A stretch of 64,000 nucleotides of DNA, from contig JADJDJ010000001.1 of assembly GCA_016702745.1 (NCBI GenBank), positions 558,001 to 622,000 on the forward strand, written 5' to 3'. The translations under genes were made by a program, and so were the position numbers. A model generated the notes under the pieces. The model saw only the letters and a list, made by a program, of their open reading frames with translations. It searched no databases and was not told the DNA's origin. Origin of the DNA: Chitinophagaceae bacterium. GTDB taxonomy: Bacteria; Bacteroidota; Bacteroidia; Chitinophagales; Chitinophagaceae. Below are positions 36,998 through 44,180 of this stretch, piece after piece (the first letter of the stretch is position 1; each line of letters opens with the position of its first letter).

Positions 36998-37744
36998 TTA
37001 GAGAATCGCCGACCGGTTCACATAGGCGGGGTGATAGATAAACATACAGGAACCATTGCGGATGGTGTTGATCACCGGGATGGCCAGGTTACTGGGAACC
37101 GCTGGACAACCCTGACTGCGGCCGATATAACCCTGATTCTGTACATAGGAATCGTTGACATAAGGGGCACCATGGACCACGATTCCTCTTTCGTATGCAT
37201 TGTCATTGATACCGGGTTCAAGCCCTTCCAGTTTGAGTGAATAACCATTCTTGCCTTCATAGGTTTCCCGGGTAATATAGAAACCCGGACTGCTCATATA
37301 GGAAGAATGCTGATTGGAAAACTGGTTGGCCATTTCTTTTCCGGAATTGCGGCCATGGGACACGAGGGTATTGTAGATCACCCGGTAATTTTTCATATCG
37401 AGGATAAACAATCTTTTTTCGCTGCTGGGTTTGCTGAAATCAATAATGGAAATAATAGAGTCGTTCAGTAAACGACCTTCTTCCAGTAAGCGTTCAAAGC
37501 CTTTTTTGGCATATTCAAATGCATCCCGGCTTAAGCCGCGTAACTGTAATTGCAGGCTATCGTAAACTGATTTTCCGGGGCTATAAAGCAGGAGGGAGTC
37601 GGCAATATGACTGCTGTTTGATCCGGCCGGAGGATGTAAAAACAATTTGCTGCCGGTGGCAGATTTCGCAAAAGCAAAGGGTAAGTGGAGGATCCCGATG
37701 ACCAGGGAACTGATAAATAAATAGAATGCCTTAACTCTTTTCAT
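36998..37744 (-). CDS. Murein L,D-transpeptidase catalytic domain family protein
   Basis: 248 aa from the ATG at 37744 (MKRVKAFYLFISSLVIGILH); a start four codons earlier is possible. Signal peptide, then a helical region, then the YkuD-like catalytic part: VVHGAPYV with the conserved His and GRSQGCPAVP with the catalytic Cys. Members are predicted to cross-link or trim peptidoglycan in the periplasm; activity for this subgroup is inferred. Downstream is the oxidoreductase gene after 69 bp. Confidence 0.8.
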   Translation of the reverse strand: MKRVKAFYLFISSLVIGILHLPFAFAKSATGSKLFLHPPAGSNSSHIADSLLLYSPGKSVYDSLQLQLRGLSRDAFEYAKKGFERLLEEGRLLNDSIISIIDFSKPSSEKRLFILDMKNYRVIYNTLVSHGRNSGKEMANQFSNQHSSYMSSPGFYITRETYEGKNGYSLKLEGLEPGINDNAYERGIVVHGAPYVNDSYVQNQGYIGRSQGCPAVPSNLAIPVINTIRNGSCMFIYHPAYVNRSAIL

Positions 37745-37756
37745 AGTGCTACTCAT

Positions 37757-38074
37757 CCCTGTGTTGGCAGGGCGCCATTAACCGTGATTATTTAACGCAG
37801 GGTTTTGGGATTTCGTATCAGCGCAGTAGTGGTTGTGGAAAAGTCTGAATAACGGGGCTAATCAGACTGCAAATTTACTGAATAAGCGGGGAGGGCTCTT
37901 GTTAAATCGGGTTAGTTGTCCTATTTATTGAGTCAGATCATCAAACCCCTGATTTGGGAGCTCATACAGGGTCCATTTTGAACAAAAACCCGTGTTTGGA
38001 TTTTCGAATACTTTCCGGCCTTCCCGGGAACCCTGTTAAAAACAAAAACATTTGGATGAAAAACCTCCGGCTGT
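37757..38074. other. Intergenic region upstream of tRNA-Asp
   Basis: Divergent spacer between the L,D-transpeptidase-like gene and tRNA-Asp. No gene, repeat array or clear hairpin is seen before the tRNA promoter at its end. Confidence 0.5.
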
Positions 38075-38082
38075 TATCTTTG
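38051..38082 (+). promoter_or_regulatory. Promoter of tRNA-Asp
   Basis: TTTG at 38051-38054 and TATCTTTG at 38075-38082 with a 20-bp spacer, an excellent match to the Bacteroidota consensus. The tRNA begins 46 bp downstream. Confidence 0.8.
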
Positions 38083-38127
38083 CACTCCTTAAAAAAGCGA
38101 CTGTTTACAGTGGCTGATAAGGTAAAC

Positions 38128-38201
38128 GGATCGGTAGTTCAGTTGGTTAGAATGCCGCCCTGTCACGGCGGAGGTCGCGGGTTCGAGTCCCGTCCGGTCC
38201 G
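38128..38201 (+). tRNA. tRNA-Asp (anticodon GTC)
   Basis: Acceptor GGATCGG/CCGGTCC with one T-G pair, anticodon loop CTGTCAC in the perfect stem CCGCC/GGCGG, and T-arm GCGGGTTCGAGTCCCGT. The only complete copy; everything downstream to 39400 contains fragments of it. Confidence 0.96.
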
Positions 38202-38952
38202 CAGAAAGCTCCACAGCAATGTGGGGCTTTTTGTTTTTAAAGTAGTTCAGGAAGTATTGGTCGTACAGTAGGTGAAATTGCCGCACTGTCATCCCCACAG
38301 CATTGTGAGGACGGGTCCCGACGCTACGGTCGGGATGCCGACAAGCGAAGCTTCGTCGTCATTCGAGTCCCGTCCGGTCCGCAGAAAGCTCCACAGCAAT
38401 GTGGGGCTTTTTGTTTTTAAAGTAGTTCAGGAAGTATTGGTCGTACAGTAGGTGAAATTGCCGCACTGTCATCCCCACAGCATTGTGAGGACGGGTCCCG
38501 ACGCTACGGTCGGGATGCCGACAAGCGAAGCTTCGTCGTCATTCGAGTCCCGTCCGGTCCGCAGAAAGCTCCACAGCAATGTGGGGCTTTTTGTTTTTAG
38601 TAGATCATTTGGTTAGAATGCCGCCCTGTCATCCCCACAGTATTGTGGGGACGGGTCCCGACGCTACGGTCGGGATGCCGACAAGCGAAGCTTCGTCGTC
38701 ATTCGAGTCCCGTCCGGTCCGCAAAAAGCTCCACAGCAATGTGGGGCTTTTGTTTTTAGTAGATCATTTGGTTAGAATGCCGCCCTGTCATCCCCACAGC
38801 ATTGTGGGGACGGTGTTCGAGTCCCGTCCGGTCCGCAGAAAGCTCCACAGCAATGTGGGGCTTTTTGTTTTTAGTAGATCATTTGGTTAGAATGCCGCCC
38901 TGTCATCCCCACAGTATTGTGGGGACGGTGTTCGAGTCCCGTACGATTTTGA
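38202..38952 (+). repeat. Mosaic array of tRNA-Asp fragments, palindromes and terminators
   Basis: The tRNA-Asp 3' part (TTCGAGTCCCGTCCGGTCCG) starts at 38182 in the true gene and again at 38362, 38542, 38702, 38816 and, cut after TTCGAGTCCCGT, at 38931. The first two intervals are 180-bp units that look identical; later spacings are 160, 114 and 115. Later units also copy the 5' part (TTGGTTAGAATGCCGCCCTG). Between the halves sit palindromes: tccccacag-n-attgtgggga, TCCCGACGCTACGGTCGGGA, and gcgaagcttcgtcgtc. They start right after CTGTCA of the anticodon loop. Confidence 0.93.
38207..38238 (+). terminator. Terminator after tRNA-Asp, copied in the array
   Basis: Stem agctccaca / tgtggggct (one T-G pair) followed by ctttttgttttt. 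The same hairpin recurs after each downstream copy of the tRNA 3' end. Confidence 0.8.
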
Positions 38953-38985
38953 TGAAGAATTGAGAAATCTTTGATTTTTGTATGG

Positions 38986-39261
38986 ATGGCTTATTATGTG
39001 TATATCATCCAGAGTGCAAAAGATATGAGTTATTATAAAGGGTACTCTTGTGATCCTGTTATCCGATTACAACAGCACAATAACAGGGAATCATCTTATA
39101 CATCTGGAAAATGCCCTTGGAAACTCGTTTATGTGGAAGAATTGGGTTCGAAAAAAGAAGCGTTGATCCGGGAAAAAAATCTAAAGAAAGCTACAAGGGA
39201 ACGAATTGAAGCGTTAATTAATCACCCTAAAAACATAGTGGAGCGTTTTCTAGGGAATTGA
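38986..39261 (+). CDS. Small GIY-YIG nuclease embedded in the tRNA-Asp array
   Basis: 91 aa from the ATG at 38986 (MAYYVYIIQSAKDMSYYKGY), where YVYII and YKGY form the GIY-YIG pair. It continues with RLQQHN, PWKLVYVEE and the catalytic-type E in ALIREKNLKK. The size matches stand-alone YhbQ/UPF0213-type proteins, whose members cut or process nucleic acid. It lies between two tRNA-Asp fragment copies: the left copy breaks off in the T-arm at 38942 and the right one starts again at about 39302. That arrangement suggests it came in with, or acts on, the repeats. Confidence 0.82.
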   Translation: MAYYVYIIQSAKDMSYYKGYSCDPVIRLQQHNNRESSYTSGKCPWKLVYVEELGSKKEALIREKNLKKATRERIEALINHPKNIVERFLGN

Positions 39262-39301
39262 AGAGTTTAACTCACGGTTCATTTTTCCAAAATGGGATTA
39301 A

Positions 39302-39398
39302 TTGCCGCCCTGTCATCCCCACAGCTTTGTGGGGACGGGTTCGAGTCCCGTCCGGTCCGCAGGAAGCTCCACAGCAATGTGGGGCTTTTTGTTTTTAG
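39302..39398 (+). repeat. Last tRNA-Asp fragment copy, right of the GIY-YIG gene
   Basis: Reads TTGCCGCCCTGTCA, then the palindrome tccccacagctttgtgggga, then the T-arm/acceptor end from 39340 and the agctccaca...tgtggggct terminator. It is not a functional tRNA, since the acceptor 5' strand, D-arm and anticodon-stem partner are missing. Confidence 0.85.
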
Positions 39399-39540
39399 AG
39401 AATCTCCTGTTTAAAATGTTGCATCTCAGAAAAAAGTGATTAAGCAACGATAACCGCTTTTTGTCCCTGATTATCAATTATTAGCCCCTAAAACCGCTAT
39501 TATCATATAATCCTTAATTTAGCCCCTCATTTTTAAGCCT

Positions 39541-40512
39541 ATGCCAACTGATGCCAACAGGCAATTCCTGGATTTTGAGAAGCCGATCAAGGACCTCATT
39601 GATGAGATCCAGACGATGCGGCACCGCCAGGAAAAGACCAAGATCGACTTTTCAGATTCCATTCAGAAACTGGAAGCAGGGATTCTTGAGAAAAGAAAGG
39701 AAATCACCCAGCATCTCAGTAGCTGGCAAAGAGTTCAGCTCAGCCGCCATCCCGATCGGCCTTATACCATGAAGTATATCGATAAAATGACCACACAGTT
39801 TGTGGAGTTATATGGGGATCGGAATGTAAAGGATGATAAAGCCATGGTCGGTGGATTTGCCTCCCTGAACGGAGAAACGGTGATGATCATTGGTCAGCAA
39901 AAAGGAATCAATACCAAGATGCGTCAGATGCGCAATTTCGGTATGGCCAACCCCGAAGGTTACCGCAAAGCACTCCGCCTGATGAAACTGGCTGAGAAAT
40001 TTAATAAACCGGTGATCACTTTGATTGATACGCCCGGTGCCTATCCCGGACTGGAAGCAGAAGAAAGAGGACAGGGGGAAGCCATTGCCCGGAATATTTA
40101 TGAAATGATCCGTCTGAAAGTACCCGTGATCTGTGTGATCATCGGAGAAGGAGCCAGTGGTGGTGCATTGGGTATTGGTGTAGGCGATAGAGTGTACATG
40201 ATGGAAAATACATGGTACACCGTTATCTCTCCCGAAAGCTGCTCCTCTATTCTCTGGCGCAGCTGGGATAAAAAGGAAGTAGCGGCAGAACAACTCAGAC
40301 TGACCGCTGAAAAAATGAAGGGCTTCGGATTGATTGACGGCATTATCCCCGAACCATTCGGTGGTGCACATTGGGATTACCAGGAAGCAGCCACTATTCT
40401 TAAAGATTTTCTGGTCCCCGTGCTCAAAGAATTAAAAACCATTCCGCCAGAACAAAGAGTGAGCAACCGGATTGAGAAGTTTGGGAAGATGGGTTTTTGG
40501 GAAGAAGTGTAG
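39541..40512 (+). CDS. accA: Acetyl-CoA carboxylase carboxyltransferase subunit alpha
   Basis: 323 aa, normal length. N-terminal helical region, then LSRHPDRPYTMKYID, GGFASLNGETVMIIGQQKG and TLIDTPGAYPGLEAEERGQG with the oxyanion-hole glycines IGEGASGGALGIGVGD. It moves the carboxyl group from biotin to acetyl-CoA with AccD, the committed step of fatty acid synthesis. Its partner accB lies at the right end of the window. Confidence 0.95.
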   Translation: MPTDANRQFLDFEKPIKDLIDEIQTMRHRQEKTKIDFSDSIQKLEAGILEKRKEITQHLSSWQRVQLSRHPDRPYTMKYIDKMTTQFVELYGDRNVKDDKAMVGGFASLNGETVMIIGQQKGINTKMRQMRNFGMANPEGYRKALRLMKLAEKFNKPVITLIDTPGAYPGLEAEERGQGEAIARNIYEMIRLKVPVICVIIGEGASGGALGIGVGDRVYMMENTWYTVISPESCSSILWRSWDKKEVAAEQLRLTAEKMKGFGLIDGIIPEPFGGAHWDYQEAATILKDFLVPVLKELKTIPPEQRVSNRIEKFGKMGFWEEV

Positions 40513-40552
40513 AGGAGTCGTGAGTCATGAGTCTTGAGTCAAGAGTCAGGAA
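40511..40552. repeat. 7-bp period gagtcat/gagtctt repeat between accA and dapA
   Basis: Five or six imperfect gagtc-nn heptamers. Same family at 50660-50700 and, inverted, at 11605-11632 and 50968-51000. Confidence 0.65.
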
Positions 40553-40601
40553 TTGAAACAGGCTACAATATTCAGGCAACAATAAAAAAGAAAGGACAAT
40601 A

Positions 40602-41489
40602 ATGTCACTAAGGGAGAAATTTACAGGTACGGGAATTGCTATCGTGACCCCTTTTCATGAAGATGGGAGTATTGATTGGGAGAGTTACAGTAAGCTTATC
40701 GAATTCTGGATCAGCAGCGGAGTGGAATACCTGGTGGTATTGGGTACCACCGGCGAAAGCGCAACCATTCATGGTCAGGAAAAACAGGAAGTATTTTCTT
40801 TTGTGGCCAGAGAAGTGGCCGGCCGTTTGCCCCTGATGGCAGGTATTGGTGGTAATGATACCCATGAAGTGATTCAGGCTATCACCGGATTTGATCTGAA
40901 AGGTTATGAAGCCATTCTTTCTGTGAGTCCTTATTATAATAAACCCAATCAGGAAGGAATTTTCCAGCATTATAAAGCATTGGATGCGGCAACACCCCTG
41001 CCCATTATGATGTACAATGTGCCTTCCCGTACCGGGATGAGTGTATCTGCTGCCACACAACTGCGTATTGCCCGTGAACTGAAAAATATCTTCGGTACCA
41101 AGGAAGCCAGCGGCAATTTTGATCTGCTGAACCAGCTGATCAAAAACAAACCAGATGATTTCCTGGTGGTCAGTGGTGATGATCCGATCACGCTGCAAAT
41201 GATTGCACAGGGTGCAGATGGTGTAATCTCCGTTGTAGCCAATGCTTATCCAAAAGATTTTTCAGAGATGGTTCGTCTTTGTTTAAAAGGAGAATTTAAA
41301 AAAGCTTCGCCCCTTCATTATAAATACATCGACATCATTTCTTCCCTGTTTGCGGAAGGCAGTCCCAGCGGGGTTAAAGCCTATCTTGCTGAAATGGGCC
41401 TTTGTAAAAATACTTTCCGCTTACCTGTGTACAAAGTCAGTGATACACTGATGGAACAAATCAGACAATTGATGAAGGCAGTTCAATAA
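40602..41489 (+). CDS. dapA: 4-hydroxy-tetrahydrodipicolinate synthase
   Basis: 295 aa TIM barrel. GTTGES (substrate loop), catalytic Tyr138 in MMYNVPSRTG and Schiff-base Lys167 in FGTKEASGN are present. It condenses pyruvate with aspartate semialdehyde in lysine and meso-diaminopimelate synthesis, so it also feeds peptidoglycan. Followed 9 bp later by an esterase gene in the same direction. Confidence 0.95.
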   Translation: MSLREKFTGTGIAIVTPFHEDGSIDWESYSKLIEFWISSGVEYLVVLGTTGESATIHGQEKQEVFSFVAREVAGRLPLMAGIGGNDTHEVIQAITGFDLKGYEAILSVSPYYNKPNQEGIFQHYKALDAATPLPIMMYNVPSRTGMSVSAATQLRIARELKNIFGTKEASGNFDLLNQLIKNKPDDFLVVSGDDPITLQMIAQGADGVISVVANAYPKDFSEMVRLCLKGEFKKASPLHYKYIDIISSLFAEGSPSGVKAYLAEMGLCKNTFRLPVYKVSDTLMEQIRQLMKAVQ

Positions 41490-41498
41490 TCAGAGTAT

Positions 41499-42641
41499 AT
41501 GATGCGGCGGTTACTCATAATATTATTTTTTTCCTTTTCAACCGCCTTTGCACAATCTGTACGATTCCTGCTGACATCATTGCCAGCCAATCATCCAACG
41601 GGCTCCACCATTTTCCTCGCCGGTTCCTTTAATCAATGGAATCCCGCTGATTCACAATATAAATTCCAACAGGATGCCGGTGGTCAGTATTTATTGCAGG
41701 TTAATCTCCCTCAAGGAAATCATGCTTATAAAATCACCCGTGGCAGTTGGGAGAAAGTAGAATGTACGGGAACCGGCGCCGCTATCGGGAACCGGCAATT
41801 GAATCCGGCAACAAACAGCGAAATAAAATTATCAGTAGCGGGCTGGCAGGATTTGCTGGGTGTAAAAGAAAAATTACCGACGTTCAGTAAGCAAGTAAGC
41901 ATTCTCGATACTGCATTTTATATACCACAGTTAGACCGTAAGCGAACGATCCGGATCTATCTGCCCGCTGAGTATGCCGGGTCGAAAAAAAGATACTCAG
42001 TGATGTATATGCATGATGGTCAGAATTTGTTTGATGACCGGACTTCTTATGCCGGGGAATGGGGAGTGGATGAATACCTGGATTCAATGATCAAAAAACC
42101 CTGTATTGTAGTGGCGATTGATAACGGCGGCTCTTATCGGATGAATGAATATTGTCCTTTCGACTTTGTACTCGGCCAGGATCAATCCAAAAAGCAAAAA
42201 GGAGAGGGCAGGGACTATGTTTCATTTATTGTGAATACCCTGAAACCTTTTATTGATAAAAAACTGCGGACCAAAAAAGAAAAGGGACATACGTTTATTG
42301 CCGGTTCGTCTATGGGCGGACTGATTTCACTCTATGCAACACTGGCCTATCCCAAAATCTTTGGCGGTGCCGGTGTTTTTTCTCCTTCTGTCTGGATCTG
42401 TAAAAAAGAATTACTGGCCTTTACAAAAGCAAAGGGTACGTCTGTACGCTCCCGTATCTTCTTTTACAGCGGCAAACAGGAGAGCCGGGAAATGGTGTCT
42501 GATATGCTGACGGTATTTGAAACACTACAAAAGCAATCGAAGTCGAAAATGACAGTAATCATCAGGGATGAAGGTCAGCACAACGAAACGACCTGGAGAA
42601 AAGAATTACCTGGTTTTTTCCAATGGATACTACGCGATTAG
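41499..42641 (+). CDS. Secreted alpha/beta-hydrolase (esterase family) with glycogen-binding-like domain
   Basis: 380 aa. Signal peptide (LLIILFFSFSTAFA then QS), an N-terminal CBM48-like domain (TIFLAGSFNQWNPADSQ), then an esterase D-type hydrolase domain with MYMHDGQNLFDD, the nucleophile elbow GSSMGG near residue 269 and the last His in GQHNE. The family includes feruloyl and acetyl-xylan esterases and siderophore esterases; the substrate is open. Overlaps the convergent rnz gene by 4 bp. Confidence 0.8.
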   Translation: MMRRLLIILFFSFSTAFAQSVRFLLTSLPANHPTGSTIFLAGSFNQWNPADSQYKFQQDAGGQYLLQVNLPQGNHAYKITRGSWEKVECTGTGAAIGNRQLNPATNSEIKLSVAGWQDLLGVKEKLPTFSKQVSILDTAFYIPQLDRKRTIRIYLPAEYAGSKKRYSVMYMHDGQNLFDDRTSYAGEWGVDEYLDSMIKKPCIVVAIDNGGSYRMNEYCPFDFVLGQDQSKKQKGEGRDYVSFIVNTLKPFIDKKLRTKKEKGHTFIAGSSMGGLISLYATLAYPKIFGGAGVFSPSVWICKKELLAFTKAKGTSVRSRIFFYSGKQESREMVSDMLTVFETLQKQSKSKMTVIIRDEGQHNETTWRKELPGFFQWILRD

Positions 42642-43540
42642 ATTTCATAACAAACCCCTTCGAGTGCCAGGCTGGTCTCGGGAAATACTTCTCTTGCTTC
42701 CTGTTCAAATTCCTCCAGTGTATCATATTTACTGCTGAAATGTCCGATCAGTAATTTTTTAACACCTGCTTTTACAGCCATCTCAGCCGCCTGTTTACTG
42801 GTAGAATGAAACCGGGCTTCGGCTCTTTCCCGAAGGTTATCGAGATAAGTGGTTTCATGATAAATCATATCAAAACCTTCAATATGCGGGATCAAAGATT
42901 CATCATACCGGGTATCGGCACAAAAAGCGTAACGCCGGCCGGGTTCGTCAGGAGCCGTTACCCATTCGTTTTTGACCAGGGTGCCGTCTTTGCGGGTATA
43001 ATCTTCACCATTTTTAAGCCGGTCGTAAAAGGATTGTGGAATTTCATAGGCCCTGGCCTGCTCGGGCAGGAGGGAGCGGGCTTTTTTCTTTTCTGTAAAG
43101 CTGAAACCGTAACACTCAATCCGGTGATTGGTCCGGAAGCATTTCACAGTCAATTTATCGGTGTCAACGAGGGTAGCCGGTCCGGAAATGGTATGTAATT
43201 GCAAAGGGAAACAAAGCTGGGTATCGGCCACTTTCAGTTGTAATTCGATGATTTCTTTCAGTGGTGAAGGTCCGAATACATGCAATTCCTGCTGATGACT
43301 TAATAAGCCAAGGGTATTGAGCAATCCGATCAGTCCGAAGTAATGGTCACCATGCAGGTGAGAAATAAAAATGTGCGAGATTTTACTCCGGCGAATCTTG
43401 TAATTGATCAGTTGGATCTGGGTGCCTTCTCCACAATCAACAAGGTAGTTCTGGCCGTCAAGAGTAACTACCTGACTGGTCGGGTGACGGTCGAAGGCGG
43501 GAACTGCAGAGTTATTGCCAAGAATTGTAACTGAAAACAT
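42638..43540 (-). CDS. rnz: Ribonuclease Z
   Basis: 300 aa metallo-beta-lactamase fold. Zinc motif HLHGDH at residues 61-66, N-terminal GNNSAVPAFDRHPTSQ and CGEGTQIQ. It cuts the 3' trailer of tRNA precursors, important here because most tRNAs in the window do not encode CCA. It may share a transcript with the STAS gene 47 bp upstream. Confidence 0.92.
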   Translation of the reverse strand: MFSVTILGNNSAVPAFDRHPTSQVVTLDGQNYLVDCGEGTQIQLINYKIRRSKISHIFISHLHGDHYFGLIGLLNTLGLLSHQQELHVFGPSPLKEIIELQLKVADTQLCFPLQLHTISGPATLVDTDKLTVKCFRTNHRIECYGFSFTEKKKARSLLPEQARAYEIPQSFYDRLKNGEDYTRKDGTLVKNEWVTAPDEPGRRYAFCADTRYDESLIPHIEGFDMIYHETTYLDNLRERAEARFHSTSKQAAEMAVKAGVKKLLIGHFSSKYDTLEEFEQEAREVFPETSLALEGVCYEI

Positions 43541-43587
43541 CAGGTGCCGGGTTTAGGTGTGGTCGGGCTGTAGGAACAAATCTAAGA

Positions 43588-44010
43588 CTAAACCGGGTTC
43601 TCATTCGCTGCATCTTCGTCGCCGAACATTTCTCTTTCCATTTCCTCCATCTGCACAATATCCCAGGCCTCGGATTCGGTCGGGGTTACGTTGATTAACT
43701 CCAGCAATTCCTGCTGGTCCAGGTAGTCCTCCACAGCCTGTTGCAGTTCGCAGATGACAAAGGAAGCGCCACTTTCGTAAAATTGCTGTTGAATTTCCAC
43801 CAGTTTTTCTGCGGCAGCCGGTTCTACCGAACCTACCTCAGCCATGCGGAGTACCAGGTTTTTGACCTTCGCTTCAGCCGCTTGGGCGTCATTTTGCAGG
43901 TAAGAAAGCAGGTATTTCTCCATTTCCCCTGTCATACTAGCAGATAAAACAGGTTCTGACAGTGTTACAACATGGAATTTTTCTTTGGTATCAGATTTGA
44001 CATTCATCAT
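43588..44010 (-). CDS. STAS-domain-like protein
   Basis: 140 aa, acidic (ends GDEDAANENPV). The middle (NLVLRMAEVGSVEPAAAEKL then SGASFVICEL) looks like the STAS fold of anti-sigma factor antagonists, but the conserved phospho-serine motif is not obvious. It sits just upstream of rnz. The role is unknown. Confidence 0.55.
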   Translation of the reverse strand: MMNVKSDTKEKFHVVTLSEPVLSASMTGEMEKYLLSYLQNDAQAAEAKVKNLVLRMAEVGSVEPAAAEKLVEIQQQFYESGASFVICELQQAVEDYLDQQELLELINVTPTESEAWDIVQMEEMEREMFGDEDAANENPV

Positions 44011-44180
44011 ATGTAATGGGTTTCAGCATTTAACAGCACCCGGGGGAGCTGCCGGTAAAATGGAAAGCTGTTAAAACTGTGAGGTAAAAACAACTTAACT
44101 TATCAACATTCCGTTTATAATAACGGGTAAACCCGAACCGATTTTATTTGTTAATATTGTAGCACAACCAATTATCTTCA

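Noticed and set aside
38579..38890. A 103-codon open frame in the tRNA-Asp array
   Set aside because: It repeats the same residues in each unit because it translates the repeats.
38362..39398. Extra functional tRNA-Asp genes
   Set aside because: Each copy lacks the acceptor 5' strand or the anticodon-stem partner; a palindrome replaces the middle of the tRNA.
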